Assembly (NCBI RefSeq): GCF_020858115.1
Contig: NZ_JACYMM010000004.1
Location: forward strand, 248,001-312,000
Length of the DNA stretch: 64,000 nucleotides
Direction of reading: 5' to 3'
Source of the DNA: Janthinobacterium sp. FW305-129
GTDB taxonomy: Bacteria > Pseudomonadota > Gammaproteobacteria > Burkholderiales > Burkholderiaceae_D
Both the position numbers and the translations under genes were made by a program. The notes beneath the pieces were generated by a model. The model searched no databases and was not told the DNA's origin. It was given only the letters and a program-made list of their open reading frames with translations. Position 1 is the first letter of the stretch. Every line of letters starts with the position of its first letter. This document shows positions 49,845 through 58,230 of the stretch, one piece after another.

Positions 49845-51350
49845 TTATTTCACGCCGTGCATCAGTTTGTTGATCAGCGGTGCGATCAGGAACAGCACGA
49901 CACCGGCGCCCAGCAGGGACCAGAAGCCGAAGGTGTAGCCGGACAGGGCCGATTGCACCGACATGCCGCTTTCGCCGCTGACGTGGCTGGCGAAGATGCC
50001 CGACAGGTTGTTGCCGATACCGGTCGACAGGAACCAGCCGCCCATGCCCAGGCCGACCAGGCGCACTGGCGCCAGCTTGGTGACCATCGACAGGCCGATA
50101 GGCGACAGGCACAGCTCGCCGATCGATTGCAGCACGTAGACGGTGGTCAGGGTCCAGAACGGGATCTTGTTATCGGCGCCAACCAGGCTCGACAGAGCGA
50201 AGATCAGCAGGCCGAAGGCCAGCGCATTGCCCAGCAAGCCCAGGCCGAATTTGCGCGGGATCGACGGGTTGACGTTGTGGCGCGCCAGGAAGACCCAGAC
50301 GGCGGCGATGATCGGCGCGAAGACGATGATGGCGACCGAGTTGACGGTCTGGAAGTAGGCGGTCGGGAAGATCCAGAAGCCCAGGTCGCGGTTGACGATC
50401 TTGTCAGCCAGGAAAGTAAACGAGCTGCCAGCCTGTTCGAAGAACATCCAGAACAGGATGTTGAAGACGAAGATCAGCAGCATGGCGATGACGCGGTCGC
50501 GCGCAATTTTACCGTTGCGTATGCCTTCGATCATCAGCATCACGGCCAGGCCGACGAACAGCACGGTCAGGACGATTTGCAGCTTTTCAGCGCCGACGGT
50601 CAGCAGGAAGTACATCAGCGGGATCACGCACAGGGAGCCGACGGCCACCCAGACGACGCGCATTGGGTTGCCGGAACCGGCTTCCGGTGCGCCGATGCCC
50701 TTCAGGGCGCGGCGGCCGATGAAGAACCATACCAGGCTGATCAGCATGCCGAAACCGGAAGCCATGAAGACCATCTTGTACGACGGCATCGCGCTGGTGC
50801 CGAAGATCGACTCGGCCAGCCACTGGGTGAAGACGGGCGCGACCATGGCGCCCATGTTGATGCCCATGTAGAAGATCGTGAAGCCGCTGTCGCGGCGCGG
50901 ATCGGCGGTCGTGTACAGCTTGCCGACCATGGTCGAGATGTTCGGCTTGAACATGCCGTTACCGACGATCATCGTGGCCAGGCCCAGGTTGAAGATGTCC
51001 TGGTTCGGCACGGAGATGCAGAACAGGCCGGCGGCCATGAAGATGGCGCCCAGCAGGATGGAACGCTGGTAGCCGATGACGCGGTCGGCGATGTAGCCGC
51101 CGAACAGGGCGCCGGCGTACACCAGCGCGAGGAAGGAACCGTAGGTCAGGTTGGCCGCTGCCTGTCCCGAACCGTCGCCGCCGTGGAACTGGGCCACGAT
51201 GTACAGTACCAGCGCCCAGCGAACTCCGTAGAACGCGAAGCGTTCCCAGAATTCAGTCATGAACAACATCCACAATGGGCTTGGATGGCCCATAATCTGC
51301 TTGAACTCGGGAATAACGGCTTCCTTGTTGGGCGTAGTCGCACCGCTCAT
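49845..51350 (-). CDS. POT-family proton-coupled peptide transporter
   Basis: 501 residues, 12-14 hydrophobic helices. The POT signature EFWERFAFYGVRWALVLY (ExxERF(A)xY) is in helix 1 near residue 28, GGYIADRVIGYQRSILLGAIFMAAG follows, and FTIFYMGINMGAMVAPVFTQWLAE near 155 is the second POT signature. These carriers import di- and tripeptides with protons. Perfect AGGAGG Shine-Dalgarno 8 bp before the ATG. Its promoter (minus-strand TATAAT at 51376-51371) and the divergent ppnN region follow. Confidence 0.93.
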   Translation of the reverse strand: MSGATTPNKEAVIPEFKQIMGHPSPLWMLFMTEFWERFAFYGVRWALVLYIVAQFHGGDGSGQAAANLTYGSFLALVYAGALFGGYIADRVIGYQRSILLGAIFMAAGLFCISVPNQDIFNLGLATMIVGNGMFKPNISTMVGKLYTTADPRRDSGFTIFYMGINMGAMVAPVFTQWLAESIFGTSAMPSYKMVFMASGFGMLISLVWFFIGRRALKGIGAPEAGSGNPMRVVWVAVGSLCVIPLMYFLLTVGAEKLQIVLTVLFVGLAVMLMIEGIRNGKIARDRVIAMLLIFVFNILFWMFFEQAGSSFTFLADKIVNRDLGFWIFPTAYFQTVNSVAIIVFAPIIAAVWVFLARHNVNPSIPRKFGLGLLGNALAFGLLIFALSSLVGADNKIPFWTLTTVYVLQSIGELCLSPIGLSMVTKLAPVRLVGLGMGGWFLSTGIGNNLSGIFASHVSGESGMSVQSALSGYTFGFWSLLGAGVVLFLIAPLINKLMHGVK

Positions 51351-51678
51351 GCGGTTCCTCCTGAAAAATTATTATAGTCAATCGATAAAACAAACTTATG
51401 GAAGCCTGCGGGCGGCGGGGACTCTCATGAAGAACCGTACGCTCGGGAATTCCAATAGGCTGGCATTCTAATCTACAAATTGCGCTGAGCGAAGATTTCG
51501 ATTCGCATTAGCAAGAATGACTGTTTCATATTGGTCAAACCGGTTTCAGGCAAAGCTCCTCTCCGGCGATTTTGCGGCACCACAGCACAACTTGCCCGAC
51601 TTGTCGTATATTGAGGCTGCAACACATTTTGAGGCTGCAACACCTTCGAGCATCGATTTTTAAAGGATTTTTCGCATT
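51351..51678. promoter_or_regulatory. Divergent POT/ppnN intergenic region
   Basis: 328 bp. For the POT gene, TATAAT on the minus strand (51376-51371) lies 21-26 bp before the ATG, leaving a very short leader. For ppnN, TATATT at 51607-51612 is a -10 candidate. A direct repeat of 15 bases (TTGAGGCTGCAACAC at 51611-51625 and 51629-51643, period 18) overlaps the leader of ppnN. Confidence 0.5.
51611..51643 (+). repeat. Two tandem 15-base direct repeats before ppnN
   Basis: TTGAGGCTGCAACAC occurs twice, 18 bp apart, in the leader of ppnN. Exact identity in non-coding DNA suggests a regulator or RNA-binding role or a recent duplication. Confidence 0.8.
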
Positions 51679-53049
51679 ATGGAACACGACGTTATCGATA
51701 CTCTGGTTTCACCGGAAGGCCGCCTGGACGTGCTCTCCAAGACTGAAGTCAATAAACTGCTCGACACCAGCCAGGGCGGCCTGTACAACACTTTCCGCCG
51801 CTGCGCGCTGGCGGTCTTGAATTGCGGCAGCACCATCGACGATGGCCGTGCCTTGCTTGAGCGATATCAATCCTTCGAGATTTCCATCATCCAGCGCGAG
51901 CGCGGCATCAAGCTCGACATCAAGGGCGCGCCAGCCATCGCTTTCGTTGACGGCAAGATGATCAAGGGCATCCACGAGCATCTGTTTGCCGTGTTGCGCG
52001 ACATTATCTTCGTCAGCGATGAAGTGACGGGCAACCCGAAATTCGACTTGCAGAGCACGGAAGGCGTGACGGACGCCGTCTTCCACATCCTGCGCAACGC
52101 CAACGTGCTGCAAACCCAGCTCAACCCGAACCTGGTCGTCTGCTGGGGCGGCCACTCGATCAACCGCGCCGAATACAATTATTCGAAGGAAGTGGGCTAC
52201 CAGCTGGGCTTGCGCGGCCTCGACATCTGCACCGGCTGCGGCCCGGGCGCCATGAAGGGCCCCATGAAGGGCGCCACCATCGGCCACGCCAAGCAGCGCC
52301 TGCACAATGGCCGCTATCTGGGCATCACCGAGCCGGGCATCATCGCGGCCGAGTCGCCGAACCCCATCGTCAATGACCTGGTCATCATGCCGGACATCGA
52401 AAAGCGCCTGGAAGCGTTCGTGCGCGCCGGCCACGGCATCGTCGTCTTCCCCGGCGGCGCCGGCACGGCCGAAGAGATCCTGTATATCCTCGGTATTTTG
52501 TTGCACCCGGACAATGCCGAGATTCCCTTCCCGCTGATTTTCACGGGACCGGAAACGTCGCGCGAGTACTTCGTGCAGATCAACCAGTTCATCAGCGACA
52601 CCCTGGGGCCGGAAGCGCAGCAGCGCTATAAAATCATCATCGACGACCCGGAACTGGTGGCGCGCGAAATGCTCGAAGGCATACGCCAGGTGCGCGAATT
52701 CCGCAAGGCGCACAGCGACGCGTATTATTTCAATTGGCTGCTGAAAATCGACCACGAGTTCCAGAAGCCGTTCCAGCCCACGCATGAAAACATGCGCAAC
52801 CTGAGCCTGCACAAGAACCAGCCCACGCACTTGCTGGCGGCCCAGCTGCGCCGCGCGTTTTCGGGCGTGGTGGCGGGCAACGTCAAGGATGACGGCATCC
52901 GCTCGATCGAGGAACATGGCAACTTCGAGATCCACGGCGACAAATCCATCGCCGGCCCCATGGATGCGCTGCTGGCCTCGTTCGTGGCGCAGCACCGCAT
53001 GAAGCTGGCGGGCACGGCCTACGTGCCTTGCTATACCGTGGTCCAGTAG
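51679..53049 (+). CDS. ppnN: Pyrimidine/purine nucleotide 5'-monophosphate nucleosidase
   Basis: 456 residues, as in E. coli PpnN (YgdH). N-terminal DUF4478-like (SKTEVNKLLDTSQGGLYNTFRRCALAVLNCGS), central LOG/Rossmann domain with VCWGGHSINRAEY and the nucleoside-binding CTGCGPGAMKGPMKGATIGHAKQRL, and PGGAGTAEEILYILGILL near residue 258, then a C-terminal DUF3412-like domain. It hydrolyses nucleotides to base and ribose-5-phosphate and is controlled by (p)ppGpp in E. coli. It ends at a strong terminator. Confidence 0.95.
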   Translation: MEHDVIDTLVSPEGRLDVLSKTEVNKLLDTSQGGLYNTFRRCALAVLNCGSTIDDGRALLERYQSFEISIIQRERGIKLDIKGAPAIAFVDGKMIKGIHEHLFAVLRDIIFVSDEVTGNPKFDLQSTEGVTDAVFHILRNANVLQTQLNPNLVVCWGGHSINRAEYNYSKEVGYQLGLRGLDICTGCGPGAMKGPMKGATIGHAKQRLHNGRYLGITEPGIIAAESPNPIVNDLVIMPDIEKRLEAFVRAGHGIVVFPGGAGTAEEILYILGILLHPDNAEIPFPLIFTGPETSREYFVQINQFISDTLGPEAQQRYKIIIDDPELVAREMLEGIRQVREFRKAHSDAYYFNWLLKIDHEFQKPFQPTHENMRNLSLHKNQPTHLLAAQLRRAFSGVVAGNVKDDGIRSIEEHGNFEIHGDKSIAGPMDALLASFVAQHRMKLAGTAYVPCYTVVQ

Positions 53050-53063
53050 TCTTGACACCATCG

Positions 53064-53106
53064 CGCCGCCCGCTCCCGCGTTTGCAAGGGGCGGGCGGCG
53101 TTTTTT
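53064..53106 (+). terminator. Intrinsic terminator after ppnN
   Basis: Ten-base-pair stem CGCCGCCCGC/GCGGGCGGCG (17-base loop that pairs partly further) followed by six T. Confidence 0.9.
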
Positions 53107-53167
53107 CATCCGCGTTCCCATCCATGCCCCCAGCGTGTTCCTTCGCCGCCACAGGCAATCAAATCGC

Positions 53168-53196
53168 TTGCGTCATCGATGCGTGGGTGCTATCTT
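53168..53196 (+). promoter_or_regulatory. ptxS promoter
   Basis: TTGCGT (53168-53173), 17-bp spacer, TATCTT (53191-53196). Its -10 abuts and overlaps the LacI-type operator at 53195-53212, the geometry expected for autorepression. Confidence 0.55.
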
Positions 53197-53212
53197 TGGA
53201 ACCGGTTCCAAA
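53195..53212. promoter_or_regulatory. LacI/PtxS-type operator O1
   Basis: TTTGGAACCGGTTCCAAA, a perfect 18-base palindrome. Its core GAACCGGTTC closely resembles the known PtxS operator TGAAACCGGTTTCA of Pseudomonas. It lies 39 bp before the regulator start codon. Confidence 0.85.
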
Positions 53213-53250
53213 ATAAAAATATGCAGATCAACAGGTAGTGGAGAGCACCC

Positions 53251-54321
53251 TTGGATTCAGTACGCGGCAGTAAAAAAACAGTCTCCGGCGAACCGGCCCG
53301 GCCCGTGACCATCGCCCAGGTGGCGCGCGAGGCGGGCGTGTCGAAGACGAGCGTGTCGCGCTTTCTCGGCGGCGAACTCGATGCCCTGTCGGAAAACATC
53401 CGCCAGCAGATCACCAGCACCATCGCGCGCCTCGGCTACCAGCCGAACCAGATGGCGCGCGGCCTCAAGCGGGGACGCACGCGCCTGATCGGCATGGTCG
53501 TGGCCGACATGCTCAATCCCTACACCGTGGCCGTGCTGCAAGGCGTGGAAGCGGCTTGCCAGCAACATGGCTATACATTGATTTTATGTAATACCGGCAA
53601 TGACGAACAGCGCGAACGCCAGTCGCTGGCCGCGCTGCGTTCGTACAGCGTGGAAGGGCTGATCGTCAACACGCAGGGGCGCAACATCGAATCGTCCGAC
53701 TTGCAGCAGGCGGATATGCCCATCGTGCTGGTCGACCGCCGCATCGAGGGCGCCGATTTCGATCTGGTGGGCCTGGACAATGTGCAGGCGGGCCGGCTGG
53801 CCACCGCGCATCTGATCGAACAGGGTTTCGACGCCATCGCCTTCATTGCGCCGCCCTTGACGGGCGTCAGCTCGCGGCTGATGCGCGCCGAAGGTTTCCA
53901 GGCCGTGATGGCCGAGCATCCGGGCTGCGTGGGCGAAGTGCTGGCGGTGGACCTGGACGACCGGCCTGCCATCGACGCGCAGGTGCGTCTATGCCTGGCG
54001 CAGTGGCGCGGCCGCCGCGTGGCGCTGCTGGCCTCGAACGGCATGGTGGCGCTGGAACTGGCGCTGATGCTGCAGCGCCTCGAATTGCGCATGCCGCAGG
54101 ACGTGGGCTTGCTGGGCTTTGACGAATTGCCGTGGTCGCCGCTGGCGGGCCTGAGCACGATCCAGCAGCAGACCTATGAAATCGGCTTTACGGCGATGAC
54201 GTGCATGCTGTCGCGCCTGCAGGGCGAGCAATGCCCGCCGCGCGAGGTGTTGTTGCCGGGTAAGTTGATTGTGCGCAATTCCACCCAGGGCGGGAAAGCG
54301 GACAAGGGCGGCGACGCTTGA
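53251..54321 (+). CDS. ptxS: LacI-family repressor, PtxS-like
   Basis: 356 residues from a TTG start (GGAG 8 bp upstream). The helix-turn-helix is TIAQVAREAGVSKTSVSRFLGGELDALSENIRQQI, typical of LacI, and the linker and periplasmic-binding-like effector domain follow (RTRLIGMVVADMLNPYTVAVLQGVEAAC; VLVDRRIEGADFDLVGLDNVQAG; ASNGMVALELALMLQRLELRMPQDVGLLGFDELPWSPLAGLSTIQQQTYEIG). Two palindromes with core AACCGGTT flank the gene, before it and before the next operon. The downstream kgu-like genes make 2-ketogluconate the likely inducer. PtxS name is by operator and context. Confidence 0.88.
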   Translation: MDSVRGSKKTVSGEPARPVTIAQVAREAGVSKTSVSRFLGGELDALSENIRQQITSTIARLGYQPNQMARGLKRGRTRLIGMVVADMLNPYTVAVLQGVEAACQQHGYTLILCNTGNDEQRERQSLAALRSYSVEGLIVNTQGRNIESSDLQQADMPIVLVDRRIEGADFDLVGLDNVQAGRLATAHLIEQGFDAIAFIAPPLTGVSSRLMRAEGFQAVMAEHPGCVGEVLAVDLDDRPAIDAQVRLCLAQWRGRRVALLASNGMVALELALMLQRLELRMPQDVGLLGFDELPWSPLAGLSTIQQQTYEIGFTAMTCMLSRLQGEQCPPREVLLPGKLIVRNSTQGGKADKGGDA

Positions 54322-54329
54322 CGGGAAAG

Positions 54330-54349
54330 AGGGCCTTGCCCTTTTTTTT
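54330..54349 (+). terminator. Terminator after ptxS
   Basis: Short stem AGGGC/GCCCT with loop CTT followed by eight T. Separates regulator from operon transcripts. Confidence 0.65.
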
Positions 54350-54377
54350 GGATAAGTTATGGAACCGGTTTCATAAA
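54348..54377 (+). promoter_or_regulatory. Promoter of ketogluconate operon
   Basis: TTGGAT (54348-54353) and CATAAA (54372-54377) spaced 18 bp; operator O2 fills the spacer. Weak hexamers suit a regulated promoter; the start is ~150 bp from the first gene. Confidence 0.45.
54357..54376. promoter_or_regulatory. LacI/PtxS-type operator O2
   Basis: TTATGGAACCGGTTTCATAA: 9 of 10 positions pair as a palindrome. It shares GGAACCGGTT with O1 and matches the PtxS site TGAAACCGGTTTCA at 13 of 14 positions. It sits before the ABC-transporter operon. Confidence 0.85.
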
Positions 54378-54524
54378 GTGTGTTCATACGGAAAAGGGGG
54401 AGTCAGGCAGGGCAATGGCAGGAAGTTGGCAGGACACGGCAAGAGACGATCTGAATCGTCCATTTGACAATATTCCCGGAAGTGCCTCGACGAGGCCGGA
54501 ACCGGGATCACAGGAGACGGAAAC

Positions 54525-55331
54525 ATGAAGATGACGACACTGTTCTATTCGAAAGTACTGGCATGCGCACTGGCAGCAACGTTTGCCCTCGGTGCGGCGG
54601 CCGATGCAGGCGCCCAGACGCTTGGCGACCTGATCAAGAAAGGCAAGCTGACCATCGGCGTGGTCAGCGGCACGCCGCCGTTCGGCAGCATCGACGCCAA
54701 GGGCGCGCCCGTCGGCTATGACGTCGACGTCGCCAACCTGATCGGCAAATACCTGAACCTGCCCGTGGAAGTGGTGCCGCTGACGGCGCCGTCGCGCGTG
54801 CCGTCGCTGGAATCGGGCAAGGTCGATTTCCTCGTGGCGACCCTGGCGCCCACGCCGGAACGGGCCAAGACCCTGATGTTCACCATGCCCTACAGCGCGT
54901 TCGAACTGGCCATCGTCGCGCCGGTGGGCGGCAAATTCAAGGCCCTGGCCGACTTGAAGGGCAAGAAGGTGGGCGTGACGCGCGGCACCACGAACGACAC
55001 GGCGCTGAGCCGCATGGCCCCGGCCGGCACCAATATCGTGCGTTTCGAGGATGACGCCACCGTCACCCAGGCCTTGCTCAGCAAACAGGTCGATGCCGTC
55101 TCGATTCCCAGCACGATGGCGCTCGACATCATCAAGACGCGCGGCGCGGGCAAGATCGAGGTCCGCTTCGCCTACTCGCTGCAACCGAATTCGATGGCGG
55201 TGCGCCGCGGCGACTTCGAGCTGCACCAGTGGCTCAACAACTTCATCTACTACGTCAAGCTGAACGGCGAACTCGACGCCATCGCGCGCAAGTGGAGCGG
55301 CGCGCCGCTGCCGGCACTGCCGACCTTCTGA
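54525..55331 (+). CDS. ABC transporter substrate-binding protein, family 3
   Basis: 268 residues; AGGAGAC Shine-Dalgarno 7 bp before the start. Signal peptide of ~26 residues (LACALAATFALGAAADAGA). Periplasmic solute-binding family 3 pattern: KLTIGVVSGTPPFGSIDAKGAPVGYDVDVANLIGKYL, then LESGKVDFLVATLAPTPERAKTLMFTMPY, DLKGKKVGVTRGTTND, and the last KWSGAPLP. Family 3 usually binds polar amino acids, but sugar acids such as ketogluconate share a carboxylate, and the operon's catabolic genes point to a sugar acid. First gene of a nine-gene-long operon under operator O2. Confidence 0.92.
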   Translation: MKMTTLFYSKVLACALAATFALGAAADAGAQTLGDLIKKGKLTIGVVSGTPPFGSIDAKGAPVGYDVDVANLIGKYLNLPVEVVPLTAPSRVPSLESGKVDFLVATLAPTPERAKTLMFTMPYSAFELAIVAPVGGKFKALADLKGKKVGVTRGTTNDTALSRMAPAGTNIVRFEDDATVTQALLSKQVDAVSIPSTMALDIIKTRGAGKIEVRFAYSLQPNSMAVRRGDFELHQWLNNFIYYVKLNGELDAIARKWSGAPLPALPTF

Positions 55332-55421
55332 TACCGCCAGCCGCATAGGAAAGTGCCCGTCCGCACGGCGCGCCGCCATGGTGGCGCGGCCGGGGATGCG
55401 CACGCAGACAAGGAGTTGAGT

Positions 55422-56114
55422 ATGCCGTATGAATTTCATTTCGAACTCGTCATGCAATCGCTGGACCGCCTGTTGTGGGGCGCGGCGCTGACGATACGCC
55501 TGAGCGCCCTGGCGATGGTGCTGGGACTGGCGGTGGGCGTGTGCGCCGCCGTCATCCTGAAGAATGGTCCCGCCTATGCCCGCGCCGTGGTGCGCGCGTA
55601 TGTGGAGATCATCCGCAGTACGCCGTTCCTGGTGCAGCTGTTCATCATCTACTTCGGCTTGCCGTCGCTGGGTTTGCAGCTCGATGCCAACGGCGCGGCG
55701 CTCGTCGCCATGACGGTCAACCTGGGCGCCTACGCGGCGGAAATCGTGCGCGCCGGCATCGGCGCCGTGCATCCCTCGCAGCTGGAGGCGGCGCAGGCGC
55801 TGGGCATGACGCGCTGGCAGGTGATGCGCCACGTAGTGCTGCTGCCGGCGCTGGAAAAAGTCTATCCGGCGCTGGCCAGCCAGTTCACTTTGATGATGCT
55901 CGCTTCAAGCGTGGTGTCGGCCATTTCCGCCGAAGAGCTGACCGCCGCCGCCCACCTGCTCGACGCGGAAACCTTCCGCAGCTTCGAGATTTACATCGTC
56001 GTGATGGTGCTGTACATCCTGCTGGCCCTGCTGTTCCGCTTCGGCTTCTGGGTGCTGGGCCAGATCGTCTTCAAACGCCGCCGCCGTCTGGGCGCGGCGC
56101 GCATGGGAGCTTGA
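55422..56114 (+). CDS. ABC transporter permease, polar-amino-acid type (HisM-like)
   Basis: 230 residues from the ATG at 55422 with AAGGAG 8 bp upstream. Five or more membrane helices (RLSALAMVLGLAVGVCAAVIL; FLVQLFIIYFGLPSLG). The EAA loop is EAAQALGMTRWQVMRHVVLLPAL, which contacts the ATPase. Pairs with the next permease and the ATPase. Confidence 0.92.
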   Translation: MPYEFHFELVMQSLDRLLWGAALTIRLSALAMVLGLAVGVCAAVILKNGPAYARAVVRAYVEIIRSTPFLVQLFIIYFGLPSLGLQLDANGAALVAMTVNLGAYAAEIVRAGIGAVHPSQLEAAQALGMTRWQVMRHVVLLPALEKVYPALASQFTLMMLASSVVSAISAEELTAAAHLLDAETFRSFEIYIVVMVLYILLALLFRFGFWVLGQIVFKRRRRLGAARMGA

Positions 56115-56115
56115 C

Positions 56116-56766
56116 ATGATCAGTGACTTTTCCTGGGATAACCTGCAATTCCTGCTCGAGGCCACGCGCTGGACCATCGGCCTGTCGCTGCTCGTCTTCA
56201 TCACGGGCGGCATCGCCGGCTTCGCCGTGGCGCTGCTGCGCACGGCGCGCAGCCCGCTCCTGCGCTGCATCAGCGCCCTGTACATCCAGCTGGTGCAGGG
56301 CACGCCCGTGCTGATCGTGCTGTTTTTGACATATTACGGGCTGGCCCTGTTCGGCTACAAGCTGTCGCCGATTATCGCGGCAGGCGCGGCGATGACGATC
56401 TTTGCCAGCGCCTACCTGGGCGAGATCTGGCGCGGCTGCATCGAAGGCGTGCAGCGGCAGCAGTGGGAAGCATCGGCTGCGCTGGCGCTGAACCGCTACC
56501 AGCAGCTGCGCTACGTCATCCTGCCGCAGGCGCTGCGCCATTCGCTGCCGCCGACCGTGGGCTTCATGGTGCAGATCATCAAGAACACTTCGATCACCTC
56601 GATCATCGGCGTGGTGGAATTGACGCGGGCAGGGCAACTGGTCAGCAACGCGACCTTCCTGCCCTTCATCGTCTTCCCCATCGTCGCCCTGATCTACTTC
56701 GCGCTGTGCTATCCGCTGTCGCGCTACAGCCATTCACTGGAAAGGAAATTCCATGCCCATCGTTGA
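56116..56766 (+). CDS. ABC transporter permease, polar-amino-acid type
   Basis: 216 residues; the start lies one base after the previous stop. Helices include LSLLVFITGGIAGFAVALLR and VLIVLFLTYYGLALFG. EAA loop is EASAALALNRYQQLRYVILPQAL. Its last 14 bases overlap the ATPase gene. Forms a heterodimer channel with the upstream permease. Confidence 0.92.
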   Translation: MISDFSWDNLQFLLEATRWTIGLSLLVFITGGIAGFAVALLRTARSPLLRCISALYIQLVQGTPVLIVLFLTYYGLALFGYKLSPIIAAGAAMTIFASAYLGEIWRGCIEGVQRQQWEASAALALNRYQQLRYVILPQALRHSLPPTVGFMVQIIKNTSITSIIGVVELTRAGQLVSNATFLPFIVFPIVALIYFALCYPLSRYSHSLERKFHAHR

Positions 56767-57487
56767 AATCGACAATATCAGCAAGAGCTTCGGCGCCAAC
56801 CACGTGCTCAAGGGCGTCTCGTTCGCCGTCGAGCGGGGCCAGGTGATCGCCGTGATCGGCCGCAGCGGCTCCGGCAAGAGCACCATGTTGCGCTGTATCA
56901 ATGGCCTGGAAACCATCGACAGCGGCAGCATCGTCGTGGCAGGCCACACGCTGACGGCGCGCCAGGAACACTTGCTCGACTTGCGCAAGGACGTCGGCAT
57001 GGTCTTCCAGAGCTACAACCTGTTCCCCCACCTGACCGTGGAAGAAAACGTCATGCTGGCGCCGCGCATCGTCAAGAAGGTGCCCGACGCCCAGGGCCGC
57101 GCCACGGCGCTGCGCGTGCTCAAGCAGGTGGGCCTGGACCACAAGCGCGAAGCCTATCCCGAGCAGTTGTCGGGCGGCCAGCAGCAGCGCGTGGCGATCG
57201 CCCGTTCGCTGGCGATGGAGCCGCAGGTGATGCTGTTCGACGAAGTGACGTCGGCGCTCGACCCGGAACTGACGCAGGAAGTGCTCAATGTGATGGAAGA
57301 ACTGGCGCAGGCCGGCATGACGATGCTCTTGGTGACGCACGAGATGGAATTTGCGCGGCGCATGGCCGACGTCACCGTCTTCATGCACCAGGGATTGGTG
57401 TGGGAAAGCGGGCCGTCGGAAGCGTTTTTCAGCAATCCGCAAACGCCTGAAGCGCGCCAGTTCGTCGGCGCGGGAGCGATCAAATGA
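56753..57487 (+). CDS. ABC transporter ATP-binding protein
   Basis: 244 residues. Walker A GRSGSGKST near residue 37, signature LSGGQQQRVAIARSLA near 138, Walker B VMLFDEVTSALDPE near 158, and H-loop THEMEFARRM. Closest to GlnQ/HisP-type polar amino-acid importers. Overlaps both neighbours (14 bp with the permease, ATGA with the next), so expression is coupled. Confidence 0.95.
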   Translation: MPIVEIDNISKSFGANHVLKGVSFAVERGQVIAVIGRSGSGKSTMLRCINGLETIDSGSIVVAGHTLTARQEHLLDLRKDVGMVFQSYNLFPHLTVEENVMLAPRIVKKVPDAQGRATALRVLKQVGLDHKREAYPEQLSGGQQQRVAIARSLAMEPQVMLFDEVTSALDPELTQEVLNVMEELAQAGMTMLLVTHEMEFARRMADVTVFMHQGLVWESGPSEAFFSNPQTPEARQFVGAGAIK

Positions 57488-58230
57488 GCCCCGTGCTGGT
57501 GGCGGCGTCGGCCTACGGCGCAAGCAGGGTAAGGCAGCTGGGGCAAAGCCATTTCATCGACGTGGTGGCCGACGCGGGCGGCGCCGGCATCGAAATCCGC
57601 CGCGAGCTGTTCACTTCCGACTTGCCGGACCTGGCGCGCATGGGCGCGGCCGTGGCCGCGCGCGGCCTGTACTGCGTGTATTCCACGCCCATCGAATTGT
57701 GGGACGCGGACGGGCGGTTGCAGCAAGAGCTGCTGCAGCAGATGCTGGACGAGGCGGCGCGCCTGGGCGCGCGCTACCTGAAGGTGTCGCTGGGCCATTA
57801 CCCGGCCGCGCCGGACTTGCCTGCCTTGAAAACCCAACTGGCGGCGGCGCCCGTGGCGCTGCTGGTGGAAAACGACCAGACGGCTCACGGCGGCGCGCTG
57901 GCGCCGATGGCGCGCTTTCTGGCGGCGGCAGGCGAGATCGGGTTGCCCGTGGGGCTGACCTTCGATATCGGCAACTGGCGCTGGGTGGGCGAGGACGCGC
58001 AGCAGGCGGCGCGCCTGCTGGCGCCGTACGTGCGCTATGTGCACTGCAAGGCCGTTCTCGATGACGGAGGCCGGCTGTCCGCCTGTGCCGTTTCCGACGC
58101 CGATCCGGCCTGGCGCGCCGTCTTCGCGCATTTCGCGCCGGGCGTGCAGCGTGCCATCGAATTCCCGCTCGAGGGCGCCGACCTGGTGGCCGAAACGGGC
58201 CGCTATATCCAGATGCTGGAGGCCGCATGA
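57484..58230 (+). CDS. kguE: KguE-like sugar epimerase/isomerase (TIM barrel)
   Basis: 248 residues. TIM-barrel xylose-isomerase-like family: VAASAYGASRVRQLGQSHFIDVVADAGGAGIEIRRELFTSD at the start, YSTPIELWDADGRLQQELLQQMLDEAARLGARYLKVSLG and ALLVENDQTAHGG, then GLTFDIGNWRWVGEDA with the conserved FDIGN. KguE of Pseudomonas, a putative epimerase in 2-ketogluconate use, has the same LRRRGQLHF/ELREELF/YSSPLELW pattern as far as remembered. It overlaps the ATPase and the kinase genes by four bases each. Confidence 0.82.
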   Translation: MSPVLVAASAYGASRVRQLGQSHFIDVVADAGGAGIEIRRELFTSDLPDLARMGAAVAARGLYCVYSTPIELWDADGRLQQELLQQMLDEAARLGARYLKVSLGHYPAAPDLPALKTQLAAAPVALLVENDQTAHGGALAPMARFLAAAGEIGLPVGLTFDIGNWRWVGEDAQQAARLLAPYVRYVHCKAVLDDGGRLSACAVSDADPAWRAVFAHFAPGVQRAIEFPLEGADLVAETGRYIQMLEAA

